DNA of 64,000 bases. Origin: Treponema sp. Its GTDB lineage: Bacteria; Spirochaetota; Spirochaetia; Treponematales; Treponemataceae. The DNA lies in contig JALCCK010000002.1 in the NCBI GenBank assembly GCA_022640795.1, forward strand, positions 27,701-91,700. The letters run 5' to 3'. The translations under genes were made by a program, and so were the position numbers. Positions 25,085 to 32,914 of this stretch are shown here, piece by piece. The notes under the pieces are model-generated. The model had not been told where the DNA came from, made no database searches, and saw only the letters and a program-made list of their open reading frames with translations. Each line of letters opens with the position of its first letter. The stretch's first letter is position 1.

Positions 25085-25714
25085 GTGAAAACATTGCCTG
25101 CTCCGGCTCAACGCCGGCTTGTTTTACTGGCTCAACTGCTGTCTCAGCAGAAAACGAGGAAAATTACTTCTTCAATGATAGAAAATCTGACCGGTTGGTC
25201 GTCCTCTTTAATCCGTCGTGACATTTCTTTCCTGAATTTTACACACGGTGTTTCGAATGGCTATGATGTAGCCGAGCTTCGTGCCGCAATATGCGATTCA
25301 CTCGGGATAGAGAACACCGATACTGAAGACATCCGCCGGTGCTGTATAGTCGGGCTCGGCAGGCTCGGTGCGGCGCTGCTGGATAATTCTCTTTTTTCAG
25401 AGACTCCGTTCCGCATTACGGTTGGCTTCGACTCAAGTGTTAACCGGACAGAGGTCCTCCGTTCGACTTTTCCGCTCTATCCTTTATCCCGCCTTGAACT
25501 GACTGTTTCTGATATGGGGCTGCAGTTTGCAATTCTGTGTGTAAAAGAAGATCTTGCACAGGAAACTGCTTCCCGTCTGGTCAATTCTGGTATTTTAGGG
25601 ATTGTTAATTATTCACGAGCAATAATTTCAGTTCCTTCCGGTGTTTTTGTTGAAAATATTTCACCGGTTACCGCGCTGATTAATCTTTCTGTCCGTGTTG
25701 CGGGCAGAGATTAA
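25085..25714 (+). CDS. rex: redox-sensing transcriptional repressor Rex
   Basis: 209 residues from GTG 25085, with AGGAAAGG just upstream; the usual Rex N-terminus begins there. The winged helix-turn-helix spans about 12-70 (SSSLIRRDIS), followed by a Rossmann domain with GLGRLG (about 98-103). Rex dimers bind operators when NADH is low and release them when the NADH/NAD+ ratio rises, controlling fermentation and respiration genes. Two Rex-type palindromes lie upstream (24925 and 25051). The C-terminus ends normally for a short Rex. Confidence 0.93.
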   Translation: MKTLPAPAQRRLVLLAQLLSQQKTRKITSSMIENLTGWSSSLIRRDISFLNFTHGVSNGYDVAELRAAICDSLGIENTDTEDIRRCCIVGLGRLGAALLDNSLFSETPFRITVGFDSSVNRTEVLRSTFPLYPLSRLELTVSDMGLQFAILCVKEDLAQETASRLVNSGILGIVNYSRAIISVPSGVFVENISPVTALINLSVRVAGRD

Positions 25715-25816
25715 CATAGAATGATTTTAAAGGGTTTTGAACTTTTTAAATCATTTCGTAAAACATTTTGTACAATGGGGTACTAGAAAATACAGCAGAA
25801 TTCTGGATTTTCTATA

Positions 25817-25888
25817 CAGACTGCAGCAAGCCGTGGTCTGCAAGTTCCGTTTTTTGACGGAATGACTCCGTCTGACTTGCTGAGGAGA
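25817..25888 (+). promoter_or_regulatory. structured 5' leader of serC with competing stems
   Basis: CAGCAAG (25824-25830) can pair with CTTGCTG (25876-25882), directly beside the Shine-Dalgarno GAGGAG (25883-25888). GCAAGT (25840-25845) can alternatively pair with ACTTGC (25875-25880), enclosing the hairpin TTCCGT/ACGGAA (25845-25862). CAGAC (25817-25821) can pair with GTCTG at 25836-25840. These mutually exclusive stems beside the ribosome-binding site suggest a cis-regulatory RNA. No known riboswitch class is recognised and it is too short for a T-box. Confidence 0.5.
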
Positions 25889-25892
25889 ATAT

Positions 25893-26990
25893 ATGAGTCG
25901 CGTGTATAATTTTTCTGCAGGACCGTCGTGTCTTCCTGAAGAAGTCCTTACGGAAGCCGCTTCCGAGATGCTGGATTATAAAGGCTCCGGTCAGTCTGTT
26001 ATGGAAATGAGCCACAGGTCTGCTGTTTTCAAACCTATTATTGAAAATGCAGAGAATCTTGTCCGCAGACTTATGAACGTTCCCGAAAACTATAAAGTTC
26101 TTTTTTTGCAGGGAGGCGGTTCTACGCAGTTTGCCATGATACCGTTGAATCTTGGGGTGAAATATAAAAAGGCCGCTTATATTGATACCGGAACCTGGTC
26201 GACAAAAGCGCTGAAAGAAGCTGCAAAATGGATTGATGTTGACGTGATAGCTTCTTCGAAAGACAGAAATTATACATACATACCGAAAGTAGAAAAAATT
26301 ACCGGCAATTATGATTATGTTTATCTGTGTTTTAATAATACAATCAAAGGTTCTCATTATGAGTATATTCCCGAAACGGGTACAATACCGCTTTGTGCGG
26401 ATATTTCTTCCTGTATTCTTTCGGAACCGCTTGATGTTTCGCGATTCGGAATCTTATTTGCGGGGGCCCAGAAAAATCTTGGACCTGCCGGTGTTACGCT
26501 GGTAATTATTCGTGATGATCTTATTACCGAGACGCCTTTAAAAGGTACCCCTTCAATGCTTTCCTACAAGATACATGCCGATGCCGGTTCAATGTATAAT
26601 ACTCCGCCGTGCTATAGTATCTACATGGTGGGAAAAGTCCTTGAATGGGTCGAAGAACAGGGCGGTGCGGAAGGTATGAAACGGCGCAATGTGGAAAAGG
26701 CTGACATGCTCTACGACTATCTGGACCGCAGCAGTGTCTATCATGCGACGGTTGAAAAAGGAAGCCGCTCGCTTATGAATGTTCCTTTTCTTACGAAAGA
26801 GGAGGATCCTGAAAAAGCGCAGGCCATCAACAAAAAATTCGTTTCAGAAGCAGCCGCGGAAGGTCTCGTAAATCTTGCAGGCCATCGAACGGTTGGCGGT
26901 ATGCGGGCGTCTATCTACAATGCAATGCCGCTAGATGGTGTCAAAGCTCTTATTAAATTTATGGATCGGTTTGCAGAAGAAAATTTTTGA
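25893..26990 (+). CDS. serC: phosphoserine aminotransferase
   Basis: 365 residues. This PLP aminotransferase converts 3-phosphohydroxypyruvate and glutamate to phosphoserine and 2-oxoglutarate, the second step of serine synthesis. The N-terminus NFSAGPSCLPEEV, the phosphate-site segment LQGGGSTQF, the PLP-lysine in AGAQKNLGPAG and the C-terminal GHRTVGGMRASIYNA are typical. Strong Shine-Dalgarno GAGGAG. serA follows 46 nt later, completing the first two pathway steps; serB is not in the window. Confidence 0.95.
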   Translation: MSRVYNFSAGPSCLPEEVLTEAASEMLDYKGSGQSVMEMSHRSAVFKPIIENAENLVRRLMNVPENYKVLFLQGGGSTQFAMIPLNLGVKYKKAAYIDTGTWSTKALKEAAKWIDVDVIASSKDRNYTYIPKVEKITGNYDYVYLCFNNTIKGSHYEYIPETGTIPLCADISSCILSEPLDVSRFGILFAGAQKNLGPAGVTLVIIRDDLITETPLKGTPSMLSYKIHADAGSMYNTPPCYSIYMVGKVLEWVEEQGGAEGMKRRNVEKADMLYDYLDRSSVYHATVEKGSRSLMNVPFLTKEEDPEKAQAINKKFVSEAAAEGLVNLAGHRTVGGMRASIYNAMPLDGVKALIKFMDRFAEENF

Positions 26991-27036
26991 CGGCTGAAAG
27001 GAATCGGCATACTTTAATATTTTATAGGAGTTGAAC

Positions 27037-28218
27037 ATGTTTAAAATTCAGACACTAAATAAAATCTCGCCGGTGGGGCTTAATGATTTTCCCCGCGAGG
27101 ATTATGAAGTTGCTTCAAGTATAAATGATGCTGATGCAATTCTTGTCCGCTCTCAGGACATGCATACTATGGCCCTTTCTCCTTCGTTAAAGGCTGTGGG
27201 GCGTGCAGGAGCCGGTACAAATAATATTCCGATCGACAAAATGACTGAAAGGGGTATTGCAGTATTCAATACCCCGGGTGCAAATGCCAATGCGGTAAAA
27301 GAACTCGTTATACTTTCACTGCTTATTTCAAGTCGTCCGGTTTTTGCTGCAAATGCCTGGGTAAGAAACCTTGCCGGAAATGGCGATAAAATCCCGGAAA
27401 TGGCAGAAAAAGGAAAATCACAATTTCAGGGTCCCGAAATCAAAGGCAAGACGCTGGGGATTATCGGCCTCGGTGCTATTGGTGCAATGGTTGCCAATGC
27501 TGCTATTGCCCTCGGGATGGAAGTTATCGGCTATGACCCCTTTATGTCTATTGATGCGGCCTGGAAACTTGATCGTTCCGTAAAGCATGCAGAAACACTG
27601 GATATGCTGCTCTCAAAATCGGATTATATTACAATTCATGTGCCGCAAACAGATGATACGAAGGGCTTTATCAATGCCACAACAATCCGTGCCATGAAAA
27701 ACGGCGTGCATATTATTAATATTGCACGGGGAGGGCTTGTCGTTAATTCCGATATTCTTGCAGCTCTCGATGCTGGAAAAGTTTCAGTATTCGTTTCCGA
27801 TTTTGCAGATGAAGAGCTGATAAATCACGAGAACGTTATATGCCTTCCGCATCTCGGTGCTTCGACACCGGAAGCAGAAGACAATTGTGCCCGCATGGCC
27901 GTAAAAGAATTGCGTGATTACCTTGAAAAAGGCAATGTCTCCAATTCGGTTAATTTTCCCCGTTGCCATATGGATTCCCCGTTACCGAAGGAAGGAACCA
28001 GACTCTGTATCGTCAATAAAAATGTTCCGGGAAAAGTCGCAAAATTTTCAACGATTCTTGGTGATGCGAATCTGAATATTGCAGGAATGGTTAATCAGAA
28101 CCGCGGCGATCTGGCGTATAACATTATAGATGTAGATGGTGTTGTCTCTGAAGAAACGCTCAGAAGTCTGGCTCAAATTAAAGAAGTTATAAACGTTCGT
28201 CCGATTTTTGGTGCATAA
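27037..28218 (+). CDS. serA: D-3-phosphoglycerate dehydrogenase
   Basis: 393 residues from ATG 27037, with GGAG at 27027-27030. SerA oxidises 3-phosphoglycerate with NAD+. The substrate and nucleotide parts show VGRAGAGTNNI, the NAD motif GLGAIG and the catalytic His in LPHLGAST. A C-terminal ACT domain (about 318-393) is present without the long intervening domain of other SerA types; ACT domains commonly mediate feedback inhibition by serine. Cotranscribed with serC. Confidence 0.95.
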   Translation: MFKIQTLNKISPVGLNDFPREDYEVASSINDADAILVRSQDMHTMALSPSLKAVGRAGAGTNNIPIDKMTERGIAVFNTPGANANAVKELVILSLLISSRPVFAANAWVRNLAGNGDKIPEMAEKGKSQFQGPEIKGKTLGIIGLGAIGAMVANAAIALGMEVIGYDPFMSIDAAWKLDRSVKHAETLDMLLSKSDYITIHVPQTDDTKGFINATTIRAMKNGVHIINIARGGLVVNSDILAALDAGKVSVFVSDFADEELINHENVICLPHLGASTPEAEDNCARMAVKELRDYLEKGNVSNSVNFPRCHMDSPLPKEGTRLCIVNKNVPGKVAKFSTILGDANLNIAGMVNQNRGDLAYNIIDVDGVVSEETLRSLAQIKEVINVRPIFGA

Positions 28219-28224
28219 TAAACA

Positions 28225-28251
28225 GGCCGCGTTCTCATTGAGATCGCGGTC
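28225..28251 (+). terminator. possible terminator between serA and the convergent rhomboid gene
   Basis: GGCCGCG (28225-28231) pairs with CGCGGTC (28245-28251) with one G-T pair. There is no real T tract, so termination may be weak. Confidence 0.4.
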
Positions 28252-28261
28252 CGTTTAGTAG

Positions 28262-28969
28262 TTAAAAATCGATCGTACCGATTATCGTCGCATCATCGTT
28301 TTTTGTATCCGGCTTGTTTTTTTCGGCATCATTTTTTTGTGTCTTTTTAGCAGAAGATTTTCGTGTTCGCGGAGCGACCAGAAAACCAAACATGGATCCG
28401 CAGATGCCTCCTGCAATATGGGCAAGTGTCGAAATGTTTTCATCCTTTGAAGCCGGTATAAGTTCTCTGCCGATGTATAATAACAGGATAAGAATAAATG
28501 AAAGCGGTATTTCATTGTGCGAGATACTTGTAAAAGAAGCAAGCAGAATCATCATAAATGCTATACCGCTTGATCCCATAAGCGGGGAGCTGATAAAGCA
28601 GGCATTCAATATGCCGGTGACAAATGCGGTAACTGCAATCATAAGCGCTATGGCAGGGGATCCGTATCTCTCTTCCAGAAGCGGTCCCAGCAGCAGTATG
28701 AATGAGAGATTCGACAGCAGATGATTCCAGTCTCTATGCCCCAGAACGTGGGTAAAAAGGCGCAGATAATCGAGTGGATCTGTCCAGGTAAAAGGAAAAA
28801 CACTTGTCTGGCATCCGGGTGCGACAAAAAACCTCAAAAGAAGTTTATTATGAAGAATAAAACCGTCGAGAATCAAAACAAGGGCCGCAAGAAGTGAAAA
28901 AGTAAGCGTTACCGGGGCATTGTACGTTATTCGGAATCCTTTTCGCTTTTTTCTGTTCTTTTGTTCCAT
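28262..28969 (-). CDS. rhomboid-family intramembrane serine protease
   Basis: 235 residues. Six hydrophobic segments carry the rhomboid motifs: RDWNHLLSN, the nucleophile Ser in GSSGIAF and the general base His in LAHIAGGICGSMFG. These enzymes cut membrane helices within the bilayer. The basic N-terminus and the charged, Lys/Asp-rich C-terminal tail (about 200-235) are probably cytoplasmic. On the minus strand TAGACT (28977-28982) ends 7 nt before the ATG with a TTGGAC-like -35, so the mRNA is probably leaderless. Its stop lies 44 nt from that of the convergent serA. Confidence 0.9.
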   Translation of the reverse strand: MEQKNRKKRKGFRITYNAPVTLTFSLLAALVLILDGFILHNKLLLRFFVAPGCQTSVFPFTWTDPLDYLRLFTHVLGHRDWNHLLSNLSFILLLGPLLEERYGSPAIALMIAVTAFVTGILNACFISSPLMGSSGIAFMMILLASFTSISHNEIPLSFILILLLYIGRELIPASKDENISTLAHIAGGICGSMFGFLVAPRTRKSSAKKTQKNDAEKNKPDTKNDDATIIGTIDF

Positions 28970-29019
28970 ATTTTATAGTCTAATCTTTTTCAGTTTTTTT
29001 GTCCAATAATTTGAACTTA

Positions 29020-29048
29020 TTGGAATCAATATGAAATTGTGTTATATT
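29020..29048 (+). promoter_or_regulatory. sigma70 promoter of clpS-clpA-aat (leaderless geometry)
   Basis: TTGGAA at 29020-29025, a 17-nt spacer and TATATT at 29043-29048, then exactly 6 nt to ATG 29055. The upstream in-frame ATG at 29031 would overlap the promoter spacer. Confidence 0.75.
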
Positions 29049-29054
29049 GAATTC

Positions 29055-29372
29055 ATGAGTGAAAGGATCCAGACGGACGGTAGTTTTAGTACAGATGTTT
29101 ATTCCGATGTTGAATTGGAAATGCCTCCGAATTTTAATGTGATTTTTTTTAACGATGACTATACGACGATGGATTTTGTTGTGAATGTTTTAAAATCAGT
29201 TTTTCATAAATCAGATTTTGAAGCCGAAAAACTGATGAACAGTGTACATACAAAAGGTTCTGCAATTGTCGGTACGTATACGTATGATATTGCAGCAACG
29301 CGAGTAACAATTACCAGAAATTTAGCGAGAAAAGAAGGTTTTCCCTTGCGTGTTGAAATGGAGAATGCATGA
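29055..29372 (+). CDS. clpS: ClpS adaptor protein
   Basis: 105 residues. ClpS delivers N-degron proteins (Leu, Phe, Tyr, Trp at the N-terminus) to ClpAP. The binding-pocket and ClpA-contact segments are visible: FNDDYTTMDFVVNVL and VHTKGSAIVGTYTYDIA. The unstructured N-terminal tail, needed for engagement of ClpA, is about 25 residues. The ATGA overlap with clpA shows coupling. Confidence 0.93.
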   Translation: MSERIQTDGSFSTDVYSDVELEMPPNFNVIFFNDDYTTMDFVVNVLKSVFHKSDFEAEKLMNSVHTKGSAIVGTYTYDIAATRVTITRNLARKEGFPLRVEMENA

Positions 29373-31822
29373 CAATTAGTTTGCAACTATCGAATATTTT
29401 GATACATACGGAAGAATTCGCAAAGAAAGTACACCATGAGTTTCTTACACCCGAGCATATTCTGTATACGGCTATATCAGAAAATACCGTTTATGATCTG
29501 CTGGTGATTTGCGGTGGTGATGTGGAATCCATAAAAACAAATTTACTTGAATATTTATCAAAGCAGATCCCCGTTACTGTTTATGATAATGAAAAACAGA
29601 TGTACCCCGAGCCTATTAAGACAATCGGTTTTCAATCCGTGATAAATAGGGCTGTTTTTCATTGTGCCTCAAGCGAGAAAAAAATCGTCGATATAACAGA
29701 CGTGATTGTCAGTATGCTCGATGAGCAGAAAAATTACTGTTCGTATTATTTGCGTCAGGGTGGAATAGACCGGCTGCATTTTATAGAATTCCTTGGCTAT
29801 ATCAGAAGTAGTACGGGGCATAATATTGACGGTAGCCTGGATTCATTTTTGAATAGTTACCACTCGTCTGAAAATTTATCCGCACTTTGTGATTCAACGG
29901 ATGAACGACGGGATTATACCGGTTATCTTGTTTCGGACAATAGTGGTATGAAAGATATCCCCGACCGCAGTTTGGGAGATTCGGGCGATGCCGTACTGAG
30001 ACGAAAAGGTAATCGGCAGAAAACTGTCCTCGAAAAATATACTGTTGATTTGACAAAAGAAGCTGCTGCAGGGAATCTTGAAGTTCTCGTCGGGAGAACG
30101 GAGGAAATTGAGCGTACCATTCAGATTCTGTGCAGAAGGGTAAAAAATAATCCACTTCATGTTGGTGACTCAGGAGTTGGAAAAACGGCTGTTACACACG
30201 GACTTGCACAAAGAATTGTAGAAAATCGTGTGCCCGATATTCTTAAGGGATTTTCAATATATAGTCTCGATATGGGAGCGCTCGTTGCCGGAACAAAATT
30301 TCGCGGAGATTTTGAAGATCGTCTTCATAAAATAATTGATGAGATAGAGAGAAAGAAGACGGCGATTTTATTTATAGATGAAATTCATACGATAATCGGA
30401 GCCGGTGCGACCGGCGGCGGGTCAATGGATGCCGCAAATCTTTTAAAACCTGCGCTGGCTTCCGGAAAACTTCGCTGTATCGGATCTACGACTTTTGAAG
30501 AGTATAAAAAGACTTTTGAAAAAGATCGTGCATTATCCCGCCGTTTTCAGAAAGTTGATATTACCGAACCTACGGAAGGAGATACTGTCAGCATACTTCA
30601 GGGACTGAAGCCGAATTATGAAAAATATCATCAGGTGCGATACAGCGCTAATGCTTTAAAGACAGCGGTATCGCTTTCTGTTCGTTTCCTTCCCGAAAAA
30701 AGGCTCCCCGATAAGGCGATTGATATTATGGATGAAGCCGGAGCGTATGTCCGGATTCATCGGGGAGAAGAAAAGCTCCGGGGAACCCGAAAAAGTAAGA
30801 GTTTCCCGACGGTAACTTCTGCCCAGATTCGGCAGGTTACGGCGAAAATGGCACGAGTCCCAAAGCAGACGGTCACGACAAGCGAACGGGAAAAACTGCA
30901 GACGCTTGAAAATGATCTTTCTCATCTGATTTTTGGCCAAAAAGAGGCGGTAACTGCTGTCTGCAGAGCCGTAAAACGTGCCCGTGCCGGATTCCGTGAT
31001 GAAAATCGTCCGGAAGCAAATTTTCTTTTTGTAGGACCTACCGGTGTTGGAAAAACTGAACTGGCCCGCAGTCTGGCTTCGATTCTTGGGGAGAAACTGC
31101 TGCGTTTTGATATGAGTGAATATCAGGAACGGCATACGGTAAGCCGTCTTATCGGCTCTCCGCCCGGATATGTCGGTTTTGAAGAAGGAGGCCTGCTTAC
31201 TGATTCCATTAGAAAAGAGCCTCATTCCATAATACTGCTTGATGAAATAGAAAAGGCGCATGAAGATATTTATAATATTCTTCTTCAGGTGATGGATTAT
31301 GGTTTCCTTACCGACAGTCAGGGACGAAAGTCTGATTTTCGTAATTGCATCATCATTATGACCAGTAATGCCGGGGCACGGGACATGGAACGTGCCGGTA
31401 TAGGTTTTGGAACAGAAACTGCCGGTAACGATACTGCATCTTTAAAAGAAGCTGTTGACCGGGTTTTTTCACCCGAATTCCGGAATCGACTTGATGCGGT
31501 CATTCCTTTTGCACATCTTGATCCGGATATTATAAAGGATATCGTCTTAAAGGAACTTTCAAAATTACAACTTCGGCTTTCGCAGAAAAAAGTATCGCTT
31601 GTCGTTACCAGTGACTGTACAGAGTATCTTGCAAAAGCCGGATACTCGAGAGAATTCGGTGCCCGTAATATTTCCCGTGTTATTGATGAACGCATCGCCG
31701 GGCCTCTTGTTGATGAGGTCCTTTTCGGGCATCTTGTATCGGGAGGGCAGGTTACCGCTGACGTGGCCCGTGAAGAGAAGACCGGCAGCGAGAAAATTCT
31801 TTTTTCATATGGAAAGCTCTAG
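29369..31822 (+). CDS. clpA: ATP-dependent Clp protease ATP-binding subunit ClpA
   Basis: 817 residues. An N-domain (about 1-145) with TPEHILYTA is followed by a first AAA+ module with a slightly unusual Walker A (GDSGVGKT, near 271) and DEIHTIIGAG, and a second with GPTGVGKT (near 563), MSEYQERHTVSRLIG and LLDEIEKAH. The hexamer unfolds substrates and feeds them to ClpP; clpP is not in the window. Its start overlaps clpS and its end overlaps aat by 14 nt. Confidence 0.95.
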   Translation: MTISLQLSNILIHTEEFAKKVHHEFLTPEHILYTAISENTVYDLLVICGGDVESIKTNLLEYLSKQIPVTVYDNEKQMYPEPIKTIGFQSVINRAVFHCASSEKKIVDITDVIVSMLDEQKNYCSYYLRQGGIDRLHFIEFLGYIRSSTGHNIDGSLDSFLNSYHSSENLSALCDSTDERRDYTGYLVSDNSGMKDIPDRSLGDSGDAVLRRKGNRQKTVLEKYTVDLTKEAAAGNLEVLVGRTEEIERTIQILCRRVKNNPLHVGDSGVGKTAVTHGLAQRIVENRVPDILKGFSIYSLDMGALVAGTKFRGDFEDRLHKIIDEIERKKTAILFIDEIHTIIGAGATGGGSMDAANLLKPALASGKLRCIGSTTFEEYKKTFEKDRALSRRFQKVDITEPTEGDTVSILQGLKPNYEKYHQVRYSANALKTAVSLSVRFLPEKRLPDKAIDIMDEAGAYVRIHRGEEKLRGTRKSKSFPTVTSAQIRQVTAKMARVPKQTVTTSEREKLQTLENDLSHLIFGQKEAVTAVCRAVKRARAGFRDENRPEANFLFVGPTGVGKTELARSLASILGEKLLRFDMSEYQERHTVSRLIGSPPGYVGFEEGGLLTDSIRKEPHSIILLDEIEKAHEDIYNILLQVMDYGFLTDSQGRKSDFRNCIIIMTSNAGARDMERAGIGFGTETAGNDTASLKEAVDRVFSPEFRNRLDAVIPFAHLDPDIIKDIVLKELSKLQLRLSQKKVSLVVTSDCTEYLAKAGYSREFGARNISRVIDERIAGPLVDEVLFGHLVSGGQVTADVAREEKTGSEKILFSYGKL

Positions 31823-32561
31823 ATTTCCATTCGGGCAGGATTTCGTTCCGGTAAAATTTCCAGAGCCTGAAGATTCCCGGCGCGGAATTGTCGGATATTC
31901 TGAAGAAATTCCGGCCGAACTGCTTTATTCTGCCTATTTGCAGGGAATTTTTCCCTGGTTCAATGAGGATAAAGGAGACCCTGTTCTATGGTGGAATCCT
32001 GATCCCCGTTTCGTACTTCAGGTTGAAAATTTTCATATTCCTTCCCGTCTTGTACGTTTTTTAAAGCATACTCCTTATTTTTATACAATGGACCGCGATT
32101 TTGAGAGCGTGATCCGGGGCTGTGCAGAAATGAAACGCCGGAATCAGCAGGGAACCTGGCTTTCCCCTACTATGATAAATGCATACTGTTCGCTTCATGC
32201 GCTCGGAATAGCTCATTCGGTAGAAGCATGGTATGACGATGATCTTGCTGGCGGATTCTATGGAGTACTGATCGGTCGGGTTTTTTTCGGCGAATCTATG
32301 TTCACAAAAAGATCTGACAGTTCAAAAAGTGCCTTTGTCCGTTTTGTACAGATTTTTATGGAATGCGGCGGACGACTTGTCGATTCCCAGGTTTATACGG
32401 ATAATATAGCACGTTTCGGAGCCCGCAATATCAGCAGAAATGCTTTTTTATATCTTGAACAGGAGTTGCTTTTTACTCCGCTCGAAGAGGACTTGAACAA
32501 AGCTTTCGCATTCCGTGCGAATCCCGCTGCAGATAACGGAAATATTGCCTGTGGCCGATAA
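31809..32561 (+). CDS. aat: leucyl/phenylalanyl-tRNA-protein transferase
   Basis: 250 residues from ATG 31809; the frame extends further upstream inside clpA, but homology begins here. Aat attaches Leu or Phe from tRNA to N-terminal Lys or Arg, creating N-degrons that ClpS recognises. Typical segments: QGIFPWF, LWWNPDPRFVL, GTWLSPTM, HSVEAW, GGFYGVLIGRVFFGESMF and SSKSAFV. The 14-nt overlap with clpA places synthesis and recognition of the degron in one operon. Confidence 0.93.
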   Translation: MESSRFPFGQDFVPVKFPEPEDSRRGIVGYSEEIPAELLYSAYLQGIFPWFNEDKGDPVLWWNPDPRFVLQVENFHIPSRLVRFLKHTPYFYTMDRDFESVIRGCAEMKRRNQQGTWLSPTMINAYCSLHALGIAHSVEAWYDDDLAGGFYGVLIGRVFFGESMFTKRSDSSKSAFVRFVQIFMECGGRLVDSQVYTDNIARFGARNISRNAFLYLEQELLFTPLEEDLNKAFAFRANPAADNGNIACGR

Positions 32562-32573
32562 ATACTGTACAAT
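32545..32573 (+). promoter_or_regulatory. promoter of the ACT-domain gene (leaderless geometry)
   Basis: TTGCCT at 32545-32550, a 17-nt spacer and TACAAT at 32568-32573, then 6 nt to ATG 32580. The -35 lies inside the end of aat. Confidence 0.65.
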
Positions 32574-32579
32574 ACGGAT

Positions 32580-32849
32580 ATGAATGCTGTTATTACCGTC
32601 GTAGGAAACGACCAGGTCGGAATTATTGCAACCGTTAGTACATATCTCGCAAAACATTCGATAAACATAGTAGATATTACACAGACAATACTTTCCGGAA
32701 ATTTTGTTATGATGATGAAAGTAGATATCGGTTCATCGAATATATCGATAGAAGATTTACGCAGGGAACTTACCGAGCAGGGACATTCCATGAAGGTAGA
32801 GATTAACATCATGGATGAAAGAATCTTTTCAGCAATGAACCGGATATAG
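32580..32849 (+). CDS. ACT-domain protein, UPF0237 type
   Basis: 89 residues, a single ACT domain: ITVVGNDQVGIIATVSTYLAKH followed by NIVDITQTI, the amino-acid-binding edge. It is related to the GcvR-like UPF0237 family, which often precedes a UPF0210/DUF711 gene; that partner is absent here. The role is unknown and may be amino-acid sensing. Probably leaderless. A weak A/T-rich hairpin follows at 32852-32892. Confidence 0.85.
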   Translation: MNAVITVVGNDQVGIIATVSTYLAKHSINIVDITQTILSGNFVMMMKVDIGSSNISIEDLRRELTEQGHSMKVEINIMDERIFSAMNRI

Positions 32850-32914
32850 TAAAAAAAGCAAAAAAAATACTTTTCTGGATTTGCTTTTCTAAAAAGATGC
32901 TTTAGAATAAAGTA

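Noticed and set aside
31599..31808. N-terminal extension of aat inside clpA
   Set aside because: These 70 residues are an off-frame reading of clpA and have no similarity to the Aat family; ATG 31809 gives the normal length.
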